A stretch of 64,000 bases of DNA. It comes from Intoshia linei. Lineage: Eukaryota > Orthonectida > Rhopaluridae. A program made the translations under genes and the position numbers. The stretch spans positions 7,088 through 71,087 of the forward strand of contig LWCA01000008.1 in the NCBI GenBank assembly GCA_001642005.1, in the 5' to 3' direction. Shown here in pieces: positions 12,247 through 22,500 of this stretch. The notes beneath the pieces are model-generated. The model was not told the DNA's origin. It was given only the letters and a program-made list of their open reading frames with translations, and did not search any database. The first letter of the stretch is position 1. Every line of letters starts with the position of its first letter.

Positions 12247-12910
12247 CAGTGCTTCCCAAATGAAGTGCCACCGCGCACTAGTGCGCCGGCAGCTAAATCT
12301 GATTTTTTTTAAATTTTGATTATTTATTTTAACGATCTTTAATTTAAAATTATAAATTATTGCATTCGAGGGACCCTTATTAAAGAAGTTTGAGAACGAC
12401 TGTGATAATAGACATTTTCAAAGATATGAATTTATTTAATGTATGTTGCATAGAATGTGTACAACTGTGAAATATACACATTCCACGGGCAAGTCGCAGA
12501 ATGTATACATTTCATGGATAAGTCGTAGAATGTGTAAAACTTTCAAACTTTATATTTTAGTTTAATTTTGGGTTTTATAAATTTTTGTAAACCAAATTTT
12601 AAGGGGCGTTTCTTAAAAATTTTTCTTTAAACCAAACTTTTAATGGGGGTTTTTAAGATTTTTTTTTGAACCTTTTAAACAATAATTGATAGGTTTTTTA
12701 TGAGAAGACTCTTTCTTTCAATTTTTAAAATTGTCAAAATAATTTTGGGACCAAAATTTGATTCTTAAAATTTACTAAATATTCCCTTAAAAGTATGGTT
12801 CAAAAAAAATTTCTAAAACTCAAAATTAAACTAAAATATAAATGAAAATTTTACACATTCTATAAGACATATATAGTGCGCCGCAAACATAAAAAGTTTG
12901 GGAAGCACTG
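12247..12910. mobile_element. hAT-type non-autonomous element with 8-bp target duplication
   Basis: The left end is CAGTGCTTCCCAAA and the right end is its inverted copy TTTGGGAAGCACTG. The element is flanked on both sides by CGTTATAC (12239-12246 and 12911-12918), a perfect 8-bp target-site duplication as made by hAT transposases. The 664-bp interior has repeated GAATGTGTAC-like phrases and no coding frame. The perfect duplication suggests a fairly recent insertion. Confidence 0.85.
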
Positions 12911-13437
12911 CGTTATACAGTATCAAATCAAAACATATCAAGCATAGACACCTAAAAACATTTTCGCAAACGATGTGTCGTATCATATAACCCTAGTCAC
13001 TCCTCCAAGGGTCTTAACTTGACATTATAAATTTAGCACACAAAATAATTGATATTCAAGAATTAAATTCTTTTAAATGATCAATTTGGAAAATTGAGGC
13101 CCCATTTTATATTTAGTAAAGTTATGTAAATCAAATTTTTCATATACAGTATTCTCTCTCTAATTCACCAAAGTCGGGAGTCGTGACCCGGGACTTGACG
13201 TAACTTCAAAAAAATAAATAAATGTAACCATATCAACCACATATATTGTTTATTTTGATTAGAAAAATGTTTACTTCTAGACACTGTTAATAAAAGAATC
13301 TCTTCAAAACAATACATGGCGAGGTACAGAATTGGTGAGATGTATAAATTTTTTTTAACATTTCCAAAATAAAAAAAACATGATACGATTTACGGAATGG
13401 CGCCTTGTAGAGAGAATACGATATTTTGATGTCTTAC

Positions 13438-13541
13438 ATTTCGGTTGTAAATGGATTCTTCAGGAAACTTATCGATCTGGGTATCGGAGTAATCAAAAAT
13501 ACAAGCATAGTCGATTAAATCTGTATCAACTATTTCAAAAA
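13438..13541 (-). CDS. Orphan candidate exon, unknown protein
   Basis: A minus-strand segment is bounded by an acceptor (GCATTTTCAAG) and a strong donor (AAT|GTAAGA). It stays open and encodes about 34 residues, including FEIVDTDLIDYACIFDYSD and a following PEESIYNRN. The acidic, non-repetitive composition and the good donor favour a real exon over chance. No adjoining exon was found between here and CLHC1 downstream or up to 19 kb upstream, so it could be a remnant or part of a gene with distant exons. Confidence 0.35.
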
Positions 13542-13727
13542 CTTGAAAATGCATAAAAATTAAGTTTATATTCAAATAAAATGATAAAAATTTTACATGA
13601 AATTTATGAAATTTTAAATTATCTTTTAAAAAAGATGCAATTAAAATGAATTGTGTAATGGAAATTTATGTGTATAAAATTTACTACACATTGAAAAAAT
13701 AAAAATTAAAAATAAACTCAATAAATA

Positions 13728-14182
13728 TATATGTTACAGGCAGTTTGGAAATCCAGGCAATTTGAAAATTTCAGGCATTTGAAAATTTGAATTATTAGTC
13801 ACGTTGTTATTTAACCTAATTAATTAGAGTAAAATAAGATTAAAAATACACAAAATTAAATATAAATATACAATTGAATTGGATAAAAAAATATTCTCTG
13901 GTGTGAACACCATAGAATATTTTTAATTTTTTTGTAAAATGGTTTGTAGGTAAAAAATTAATAATAATATTTCAGTTTTAACTGGGGTCTGTAGTCTAAA
14001 TAACTGAGTTAAACAAAGCTTTAGTTACTAAAGTTGACTCTAAATCTCACTCTCCAAATCTTAAATTAAGAAAATAATGAATGCGTTTAACCGATTTTAT
14101 TAAACTAAGCTTTAGTTACCAAAGTTGCTCTATAGACAATTAATCTTCACAAATATAATTTTCACATTGCCTGTAACATATA
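13728..14182. mobile_element. TIR element with a central hairpin module
   Basis: Perfect 15-bp terminal inverted repeats (TATATGTTACAGGCA at the left, its inverse at the right) bound about 455 bp. Inside, 13890-13921 forms a near-perfect palindrome around ATATTCTCTGGTGT..ACACCATAGAATAT. The same palindrome with flanks (GAATTGGATAAAAAA, then GGTTTGTAGGTA) recurs at 33390-33520 in an FHAD1 intron. There is no transposase frame. The element ends about 150 bp upstream of the dynamitin-like start codon. Confidence 0.65.
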
Positions 14183-14333
14183 CAATTGAATGTAACAGTA
14201 AAACAAAAATAAAGTGGATTAAAATGTTCAGTAACAACAAAGTTATTTTGAAATTAGTGATAATTGTATAAATAAAATTGATTGTAAAATTTTATAATAT
14301 CCCTAAAAATCCTTTAATCATAGAAATTAAAAA

Positions 14334-15257
14334 ATGTTGTCTGAAAAATTAAAAAGTACAATCGAAACAGAAATTTATGAAACTGAATCAATATCAGATG
14401 AAATAATAACCGAAGAAAAAGAACAAGTTGAAGATGGATTTGAATTTTTAGAAACTTCTCCAGATGATTTTGAACGATTTAAAAAATATTTTTCTTCAAA
14501 AAACTTTATTCAATCACAAACCGAGCAAAATTTATTAAATACAAATTCATTAAATCAAGAATTATGGAGTGCTCAATCGTTTTTTAATACAGATAAAAAT
14601 GAAATTACTAGAAAGGATGATATTCATAACGAAATTAATCAAATTTCGACAATACTGTCAAATTTTCCAATCGACGCGTATACATTTAAATGTATTTCTC
14701 CAATAAACAGAAACAAGAATGAATTGAAAAATTTTTTTGAAAATTGTAAGGGTATAAATGAAAAAATTTGTCAAGTTGAAGAAAGATTAAAAAATGTTGA
14801 AACTTTTATTGGATTTTCAAATTTACCAAATTCATCGCTCAATGACTTGACTAAGGAAATTAGTAATATCAAAGCAATGTTAAGTACTGTCGATTTGGAT
14901 AATTTGAAATCTGTTAAAAATTTTTTAAATGTTTTTATTCAGTTGCCACCGAATTTAACTAGCGATTTATTTAAAATTACTAAATTGAGTCAAGATGTTG
15001 AATCCATCAAGTACATTTTAAATGTTGTGCCGTCTCTTGTTGATCGATTAAAAAGTCTTAATTTATTGAATTCTGAAGCTAAATCCAATTGGAATATGCT
15101 TTCTGATATTTTACCTACCCAAAATTGTACAAATGAACACATTTCTAGTATTAAACAACAAATTGAGGATATGAATGTTAATTTAAATTATTTTCAAGAA
15201 ATACTTATTAGTAATGCTCAAAAATTAAATGTTAGATTGAATAAATTAAATGTTTAA
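14334..15257 (+). CDS. Dynamitin-like protein (dynactin subunit 2 family), intronless
   Basis: A single 307-codon open frame. Residues 14-20 (IYETESI) followed by an acidic run and FERFKKYFSSKNF match the dynamitin N-terminal pattern VYETSDLPEDDQ..FDKFK. The C-terminal 150 residues (LTKEISNIKAMLSTVDLDNL, later VPSLVDRLKSLNLL and a final long helix) match the coiled-coil dynamitin core that holds the dynactin shoulder together. It is shorter than the usual 380-400 residues and lacks the first conserved dozen residues. In animals the DCTN2 gene normally has introns, so an intronless, diverged copy suggests a retrogene. The frame is intact, so it is probably functional. A polyadenylation-like AATAAA lies near 15480. 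Confidence 0.68.
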   Translation: MLSEKLKSTIETEIYETESISDEIITEEKEQVEDGFEFLETSPDDFERFKKYFSSKNFIQSQTEQNLLNTNSLNQELWSAQSFFNTDKNEITRKDDIHNEINQISTILSNFPIDAYTFKCISPINRNKNELKNFFENCKGINEKICQVEERLKNVETFIGFSNLPNSSLNDLTKEISNIKAMLSTVDLDNLKSVKNFLNVFIQLPPNLTSDLFKITKLSQDVESIKYILNVVPSLVDRLKSLNLLNSEAKSNWNMLSDILPTQNCTNEHISSIKQQIEDMNVNLNYFQEILISNAQKLNVRLNKLNV

Positions 15258-15871
15258 TTTACTTTTTTTTGATGAATCCATTTATACTTATTTTTTTTTA
15301 TTGTTTTTGGTCGCATTGGCAACATTGTTACTTTACATGTAAAACATTTTAATAGTCCAGTTTCTTTGATTCTTTTTTTATTACTGTGTTAGAGATTTCT
15401 ATTGTGCTACTATTTTCAACATCTCGTATTTTGTCCATCTATTTTTAGCTTGTAAATATCTATACTATCTTAAAATAATAATAAATATGCTCAGATTATT
15501 ATCGCCTTCAATTTGTATGATTTTAATAATGTTCACTAATGACAAATTTTATTTAATTTATTTTAAACACTTTTCAAAAAATTTCATTTTAAAAATACCA
15601 GTGAGGTATCAAAATTAAATTAAATGTGCCTTAAAAATTATAAATATTTTGTGATTCTCCCTTATTTATTGAAAAAATTCACACTGACAATCATATTTGT
15701 TAGGCTTAATTTCTTTCAAATCCTTTGCTATATAAAAAGGAATGACTGTGTGCGTTCACTTAACTCTGTTTACTGTTCAGTGACAAACCTACCATACTTA
15801 AGACGCCAATTCGAACTTCATGGATACCAAAGTCTGGGTGTCCATAAATATTTTTTGAACAACTGTTACAA
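15258..15871. other. 3' flank of the dynamitin-like gene, no further gene
   Basis: AT-rich. It carries the likely polyadenylation region at about 15475-15490. An 87-codon open frame starting at 15624 shows no family features. Confidence 0.5.
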
Positions 15872-16790
15872 TCCTTTACTCATATAAAATTGAATGTGTG
15901 TGTGTAAGTGTTACCGTATATTTAAAAAACTAAGAGTCATAGAATTTAAGTAAACCCAATGTCTAGAGCCGTTTTAAGGCATGAGCAATATGGGTAGTAG
16001 CCCAGGGCCACTCATTAGAAAAGCCCCTTAATTAATAAAAGTACTTTACACTTATGTCTTAAAAAAACCCAATTCATTAAAAAATACTTCACATTTATAT
16101 ATTAAGAAACATTTTATAAGTTTTGAAGTGTGGGAATTCAAATAGCTGGAAAGAAAATAGTTTAAAGAATCAAAATTCTGGTAAATATTCAATTTAAAAT
16201 ATATTCTACAATGTTCATCATATAATATTGACATAAAAACTGTTTCAAATAATAATATTAAACATTAAAACCTTTCTATTAAGTGAATTTTCAAAAAAGG
16301 GGCCCTAAAATTTTTTTATCGCTTCGCTCGAAATTTTAAAGGGCCTCCGGTCTTTTGCTTAGCCCAGGATCACGAAGTAGGTTAAGACGGCTCTGCCAAT
16401 GTCCAATCGAGTTTTTAGCAGGGGATGTTGACATTTATTTTTCAGTTTCCGAATTTGATTCCTACAGATGAAAAACACAATTTGGTCTATTGTTTAAAAT
16501 AAAATCAGCCCTAAAATTTAAAAACATTAAATTCTGGGACGCATTTTAAAATCATTAACATTGTCGCAAATCTGAGCCTTAGAAATGCACAGTGTGCATG
16601 GTACACCTTCAAAGGCACAATTTATTCTTAGTTTTAAATTGAAACAAATTGCTTAAAATTTTATAATTACAAGTTCTGGGATAGTTAGAATCATAAGCAT
16701 TATCATAAATGACAGCCTCAAAAAGTTTATTTTTAGTATCAAAACCCATGATTACCCTTTTTAAAAATTAAAATAATCTTATGTTTTTCA
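15872..16790 (+). mobile_element. Older Helitron-like copy, split by a hAT insertion
   Basis: The copy starts TCCTTTACTCATATAAAATTG followed by a GTGTGTGTGT stretch and GTTACCGTATATTT. It is interrupted at 15963 by a 432-bp hAT element and resumes at 16396 with family phrases (TTTTAGCAGGGG, CAGCCCTAAAATTT). The 3' hairpin is not recognisable, so the right end is approximate. Confidence 0.55.
15964..16395. mobile_element. hAT-type MITE with 8-bp target duplication, nested
   Basis: The ends are TAGAGCCGTTTTAA at the left and, inverted, CAGAGCCGTCTTAA at the right. CCAATGTC flanks both sides (15956-15963 and 16396-16403), a perfect 8-bp duplication. The element is nested in a Helitron-like repeat whose sequence continues on either side. 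No coding capacity. Confidence 0.8.
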
Positions 16791-16897
16791 TGTATTAAAT
16801 TGTAATATGATTGTTATACAACAAAATTTACAAATCTCAGGCTGCAAACAGTGCAGTACCAGGTATTACAATTTCTCTGTACATACAATATGTACTA

Positions 16898-17591
16898 TCC
16901 TTACTTATAAAATATGGTACGCAATATTTGTGTTTGTGTGTGTGTGTTCCACTTTATGTCAATAACTACTAGTCTTAGAATTTTATAAAGTACACATTTC
17001 AATTACAGGTTTTTCCGGGGAATATAATAAGATAAATTACAACCTCCCAAATTCAAATCTTACAAATCAAAAACCCCAATTGTCCTTTTTTTTGAAAATC
17101 AAACAAGTTGTAGAATTTAAAAAAATATATACGCTGATACGGATTTTAAAATGATAAACATTATCATAAATTTAAAAAAATTATATCTTCAGTGCTAAAA
17201 CCACAAATTACCCTTTTTTCTATGAAATCAGCCCTAGAATTTAAAAAAATTACAGGTGGTACAGTTGTATTCTATTAACACACACAAAAAATTTCAATCC
17301 AGAATAAGTGACGACTTCACGGTCAAAAAAACATTTTAGTATTCATATATTTTTTCCAAAATATTTTATTATAACTAAAAATGTGAAATAACGAAAATGT
17401 CCGAAATTAAAAAACAGGGTTATTCTGATAGAGCTTATTTCAGTTGATGTAAATAAAAAATTTCAACCCCAGAAATCTGCGCATTCCTGGTGAAAAATAA
17501 TTTTTAATATACGAGAGTATAATATATATATATATAGATAATATATAAGAGATAAGTGGTGTTTGTACGTAGTACATAACAGTCAACCTAG
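16898..17591 (+). mobile_element. Helitron-like element, full length (reference copy)
   Basis: It begins TCCTTACTTATAAAATATGG after an A, has a GTGTGTGTGTGT run, and ends GTACGTAGTACATAACAGTC then AACCTAG before a T. The hairpin lies within about 12 bp of the CTAG. These are the structural marks of Helitrons (5' TC, subterminal 3' hairpin, 3' CTRR, A/T target, no TIR, no target duplication). The 694-bp copy encodes no Rep/helicase protein and must depend on an autonomous partner not in this window. Confidence 0.78.
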
Positions 17592-18152
17592 TGTATTATA
17601 TAATTATTTTGTAAATATTGTTTTATCATATTGGTCACAATTCTGAGAAGGCTGTATCCCTCAAACACTCAATATCGAAATGCCACTGAATGGCAGTATA
17701 ATGCAACATTTATGTATTAAAAATTAATAATACTAGTAGAATCTACAATTATTATTATGAATAAATGTTTTATAATATAATTACTAATTTACGACAAAAA
17801 TGTAATTCTACATTTAAAACAACTAATCAATCCAATTTTAGCCTACTTATAATTAAACTGATTATATAAACTAGTATTTCTCTTAGTAATAGTAATATGT
17901 AAACAGTAATAAATAATAATTTGTAATTCTGTGCCCTTGAGCAGTTTATATAGTTCATTAATCTTGTTACATTTTTGGATTTTACGTTAGCTAATTAAAA
18001 CGAAAAATTTTAACTAATGGAACGTAAAAAATACACAAATTTTGAAATTTCGTTCACTCTACTGTATATGGAAAAATACTAAATTCAATTTGAATAATAT
18101 TAATTTTATTGTGTTTACAATATTAATTATAGTATCTGGAGTACAAAAACTA
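17592..18152. other. AT-rich spacer, nothing recognised
   Basis: No open frame, hairpin or repeat end was recognised on either strand. Confidence 0.5.
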
Positions 18153-18766
18153 TTAGGTCGTTTCATAGGTAATGTCGTTTTTATTATAACTTTATTATAA
18201 ATCATTATATCTTTACGAATATTTACTGTAAGTGCGTTATTTTTTTATTTTTACGAAATATGGACAAATGTGTATTCGATGAAAGAGTAATTTCCGATGA
18301 CAAACATATTTTTAATTAGTATTTAAAGAAACAAGTTGGATGATTATGATGGTCATATCAGACATATTTTACTTTATGAGTTTCATATGGGGCATACCGT
18401 ATCGGAAACTAATGAAAATATATGTAATGTTTATGGCAAAGATGCTATCAACATACGAAAAACTCAAAGATGGTTCTTAAAGTTCAGACAAAACAATTAT
18501 AACCTAGAAAATGTCCAACGTTCCGGTAGACCTAGTCTAGTAGATGAAGACAAAATTAAAGAGGAATTGATAAAATCTCCAATTCAAACATGTACGTCAT
18601 TATCAAATGTTGCTGGTTGTTCAAGAACAAGTGTACATCGAGCTCTTAAAATGATGAATAAATCGAATAGATGTGGTATTTGGGTNACGAAAATAAATTT
18701 GAACATTTTTGAAATTAAAAAAGAAGACCATTACACTTCTGATCTAAATATCCTTCCAAAAAAATA
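18153..18766 (+). pseudogene. Truncated mariner element with the DNA-binding half of the transposase
   Basis: The left terminal repeat TTAGGTCGTTTCATAGGTAA follows a TA. The frame at 18336-18766 encodes 143 residues with the paired mariner helix-turn-helix region: ILLYEFHMGHTVSETNENI, TQRWFLKFR, VQRSGRPSLVDEDKI and a second HTH ending HRALKMMNKS. The catalytic DD34D domain is absent; after an ambiguous base at about 18686 the frame drifts to a stop. No right-hand terminal repeat follows. The element is therefore a 5' relic. Confidence 0.8.
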
Positions 18767-18953
18767 AATATTTTGAACTCTCTGTATCTCTTTTATTTAT
18801 ATTATTCTGATGATGTTAAGGAAATTGTTCTTAATTATAATTATATAATAATTAAAAAAGTTTAAAAAATTCCCAAAAATGACCCAACTGCGAATATACA
18901 AATGAAAATAAATAATTACATGTAAATGACTATTTTTATATATTACTTATATA

Positions 18954-19216
18954 TTAGGTCGTTTCATAAGTAATGTCGTTTTTACTGTAACTTTATTATA
19001 AATTATTATATCTTTACGAATATTTACTATAAGTGCGTTATTTTTTTATTTTTACAAAATATTGACAAATGTGTATTCGATAAAAGAGTAATTTCTGATG
19101 ACAAACATATTTTTAATTAGTATTTAGAGAAAATAATTGGATGATTATGATGGTCATATCAGACATATTTTACTTTATGAGTTTCATATGGGGCATACCG
19201 TATCGGAAACTAATAC
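18954..19216 (+). mobile_element. Second mariner 5' fragment, same family
   Basis: This begins TTAGGTCGTTTCATAAGTAA after a TA and repeats about 260 bases of the 18153 copy nearly base for base (through CATACCGTATCGGAAACTAAT), then stops. The first codons are disrupted. Two same-orientation 5' fragments this close suggest a local duplication or two truncated insertions. The remaining bases to 19563 hold no supported gene. Confidence 0.75.
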
Positions 19217-19563
19217 CTAATAGATGACCACATGGTATTAATATGGGTTCATCGATAAAAAAAAGTGTAATTTTTTGTACCAGTTCACTAGTAATTACAT
19301 TATTATTATTATGTATTACACTGCAGTGTAGTATATCATTATGCATAAAATCGGGTCTAGTGAGAAATATGATTAAAATTATTTGTAAATGTAATGTTTT
19401 AAATCTATTACTTATGATTTATGTTTGAATAATTCTATTTAATAATTGGCTTATTATTACACTGCACAAAACTAAAAAAAGTTTTAAAAAGTCAAAAATG
19501 ATAGAAAGAATCTTCCATTAGTACTAAAGTTTAGTCTGAACAAGAGTTTTTCGTAGATATGAA

Positions 19564-22500
19564 TTAATATATTACTGCTAATATTTCAATTTCATTTTCT
19601 CTTTTTTGAGCCAATAATTTTGTTTGATTTAGCAAAATTAAATGAGATTCATAGCCTTCTAATAATTTAGTTTTCGATCTGATACTATCTATCATAGTTT
19701 GGACTGAAGATGTAATCATTTTACACAAATTGGTAAGCTTTGAAGAAATTAAATCTTTATCAACGTTCATATTCATTTGATGTGAAACCAACATAGTTGA
19801 ATCAATTTCCAAAAGAGCAGCCAATTGTTTTGTCAACATTTCAAACTAAGATAACATTAACATGTATAATATAATATAACATAAAATCTATAATATGGTG
19901 AAACATTCATGCATATTATTTTAGTTAGTCACACTCTAAGAATCGCCTATAAAATAAAAGTTTCAGTTAACTGGCCAATAAATTGTCATGAAAATGTTTG
20001 TCAACATGTAAAATCAATGAAAGAAAATTTTCAAAATTAAATCATTTCGTTGTGACCGTGTGTTAATTAATCAAATCAAACGAGACCTAGAATTATTAAA
20101 AATACACAATCTGATACTCATTTAATGCAGATACTGAATATATACCATCACATTAAAAAAGAAAATACCGGTTTATTTACAATTTAGTTTTTTCTGGAAT
20201 TTAAGCTATATATGAAAATAACTAGGATTTACTGTTTTAATATTATTTTTTAAGATTATAACCTCATTCTCTCTACTAAATTAAAAAAATAGGACCAAAA
20301 ATTGTTTTTAAAATTCTTGACGCAAATGTTAAAATAAAATTAAGTGGGAATAATTCACTTTAAATTAAAAGATAATGTGAAATGACCGGTCTGTGGTGAA
20401 ACAAGTTTGGGAACCACTCTTTTAAGGATTGATAATATCGAATAGTAGCATTTTTATATAAGATTTTATTATTGAATTTATTTTTTTGGTAGAATTAAAA
20501 AAGTCCACGCTCGTCAGAGCTAGGTGCTATTTGTACCTAGTACATAACAATCAACCTAATAATGGATAAATTGTTAGTACGTTTTTATTCTGGTCACTTT
20601 ACCTAAGTGAAATCTAATAACACTGAGTTATCAGCAGTTGAATTTTATAATTTCCCACCTAACGATGGTTTCAAACCTTCATGCAATATATTATAAGTTA
20701 CTTTGTTATCCATTAAAGTATTATTCTTTAATTTTTCATTGTTACCAGAATAATCATAATTATAGTATTTTTTTGGTTCAAAATTTAAATTGATTTTTTC
20801 ATTTTCTTTTTTATTTTGGCCATCATTTAATTTTCCATTAACAGCCATACTATTTTTAATGTTTTTATTTAATGGTTCAATAGAAGCTAATGGTAATTTT
20901 GGTAACATGTCATTTGATTTAAGTTTAGATACTTCTCTTCGTAACATTTTGACTTCTAATATAGCCTCCTCGTGTGTTGGCACTAAACAATACATTTTAT
21001 AAATATTTATTTTAGATTTTACCTCAGCTTTAATAATATTATTTACAATTAAAGAAAAAAATGATGTAAATATTCATCGAAATGAAATTTTTAATAATTG
21101 TAGTACATCAACCTCTGTCCTTTAACAGGTTATAGACTATAACTTATAGAGCATCTTTTTCTATCATAAACATCAAACTAAACAATGTTACCAAAATTGA
21201 AATAAATTTCAAAATTATACTAACAAAGTTATACTTAACCCTTTCCCTGTATGCGATGAAGTAATGTTAGTGATGAGACACGTGTGTATTCTGTTATGCA
21301 CCGTAAAATAATGAAAAACTTTATTCTTTTATACCTTCATACTAATACACATTTTCATACTGGTAATTTAAAATTATTAAATTAAATTATTATTAAAATT
21401 AACCTTTTATGATTAAAATTGTTGAGCTTTATAAATGTAAAATTAGATTAGTTATTTTATATTCTTAATCAGCAAATCACATTTATCTATACATTAAATG
21501 CAATTTTATAATGTTTAAAAAATGTCACACGCTGCTGGGTATATAACAACACTAAATATATTTAATTTACTTGGATTTTTGAGAAATTCCAATTTCTTTA
21601 ATCGTTTCCTCATTTCAACTATTCCATTTTTCTGATTTTGTATAATATTTTCATGTCTCGCTAATGTACAATCGATATTTTTCTTTTTAATTAATTCCAA
21701 ATTTTGTTTCTAAAATATTATTCAAAATAAGCAATTATTTCATAAGCTTATTTAATTTTAGTCTTTGTGTAATTAATTAAAAATAATACCAAATTTTCAA
21801 TTTGAACTATATGGCTTTCTAAATTATATTTGTAAGATTCGTTTTCTTTGGTTAAATTTGATATTTTTTTTCTATTATTCAATAAAATTTCTTCTAGGTT
21901 CTTAATTTCAATTTTACTATCTCTAAATTAAAATTATGAGATATATCAATATTAAATCTACATATTCAAATATAGCACAATACAACATTTTTCAACATTT
22001 TTGACGACGATCCAATTAATTTTTTTCAGAAAGTGAAGAGACGTGTAATAAATAAATTATTTGAAAATTATAGATATTTCTAATGCGTAGTTACTGAAAT
22101 AATTAGGCGGAAATATTATTTTACAAAATTTAAAAAATTTAATTTTTTTATACATATATTATATAAAATATGCATATAAATATAAAATAATACGAAAAAT
22201 CTATTAAAACAGTATTTTCGAAAATATAACCACTATTTCAAATTTTTAATGGAAATTACTCCAAAAAAAAACTTTTTTGACGACGATCTGAAATTATCCT
22301 ATTTTATTATGAGAACCATTAACTCACATAGATAAAAAAAAATTGGAGTAATTTTTATAACGTACTGTTTTAAATTAATGATTGAATAATTGAAAAATTT
22401 TTTGTAATATTAATTAGACACCATTATAATTAATCGCACTGTAAAATATAATACCGTATATAAATTAATAATAATATGTATTATACGTTAATAATTAACT

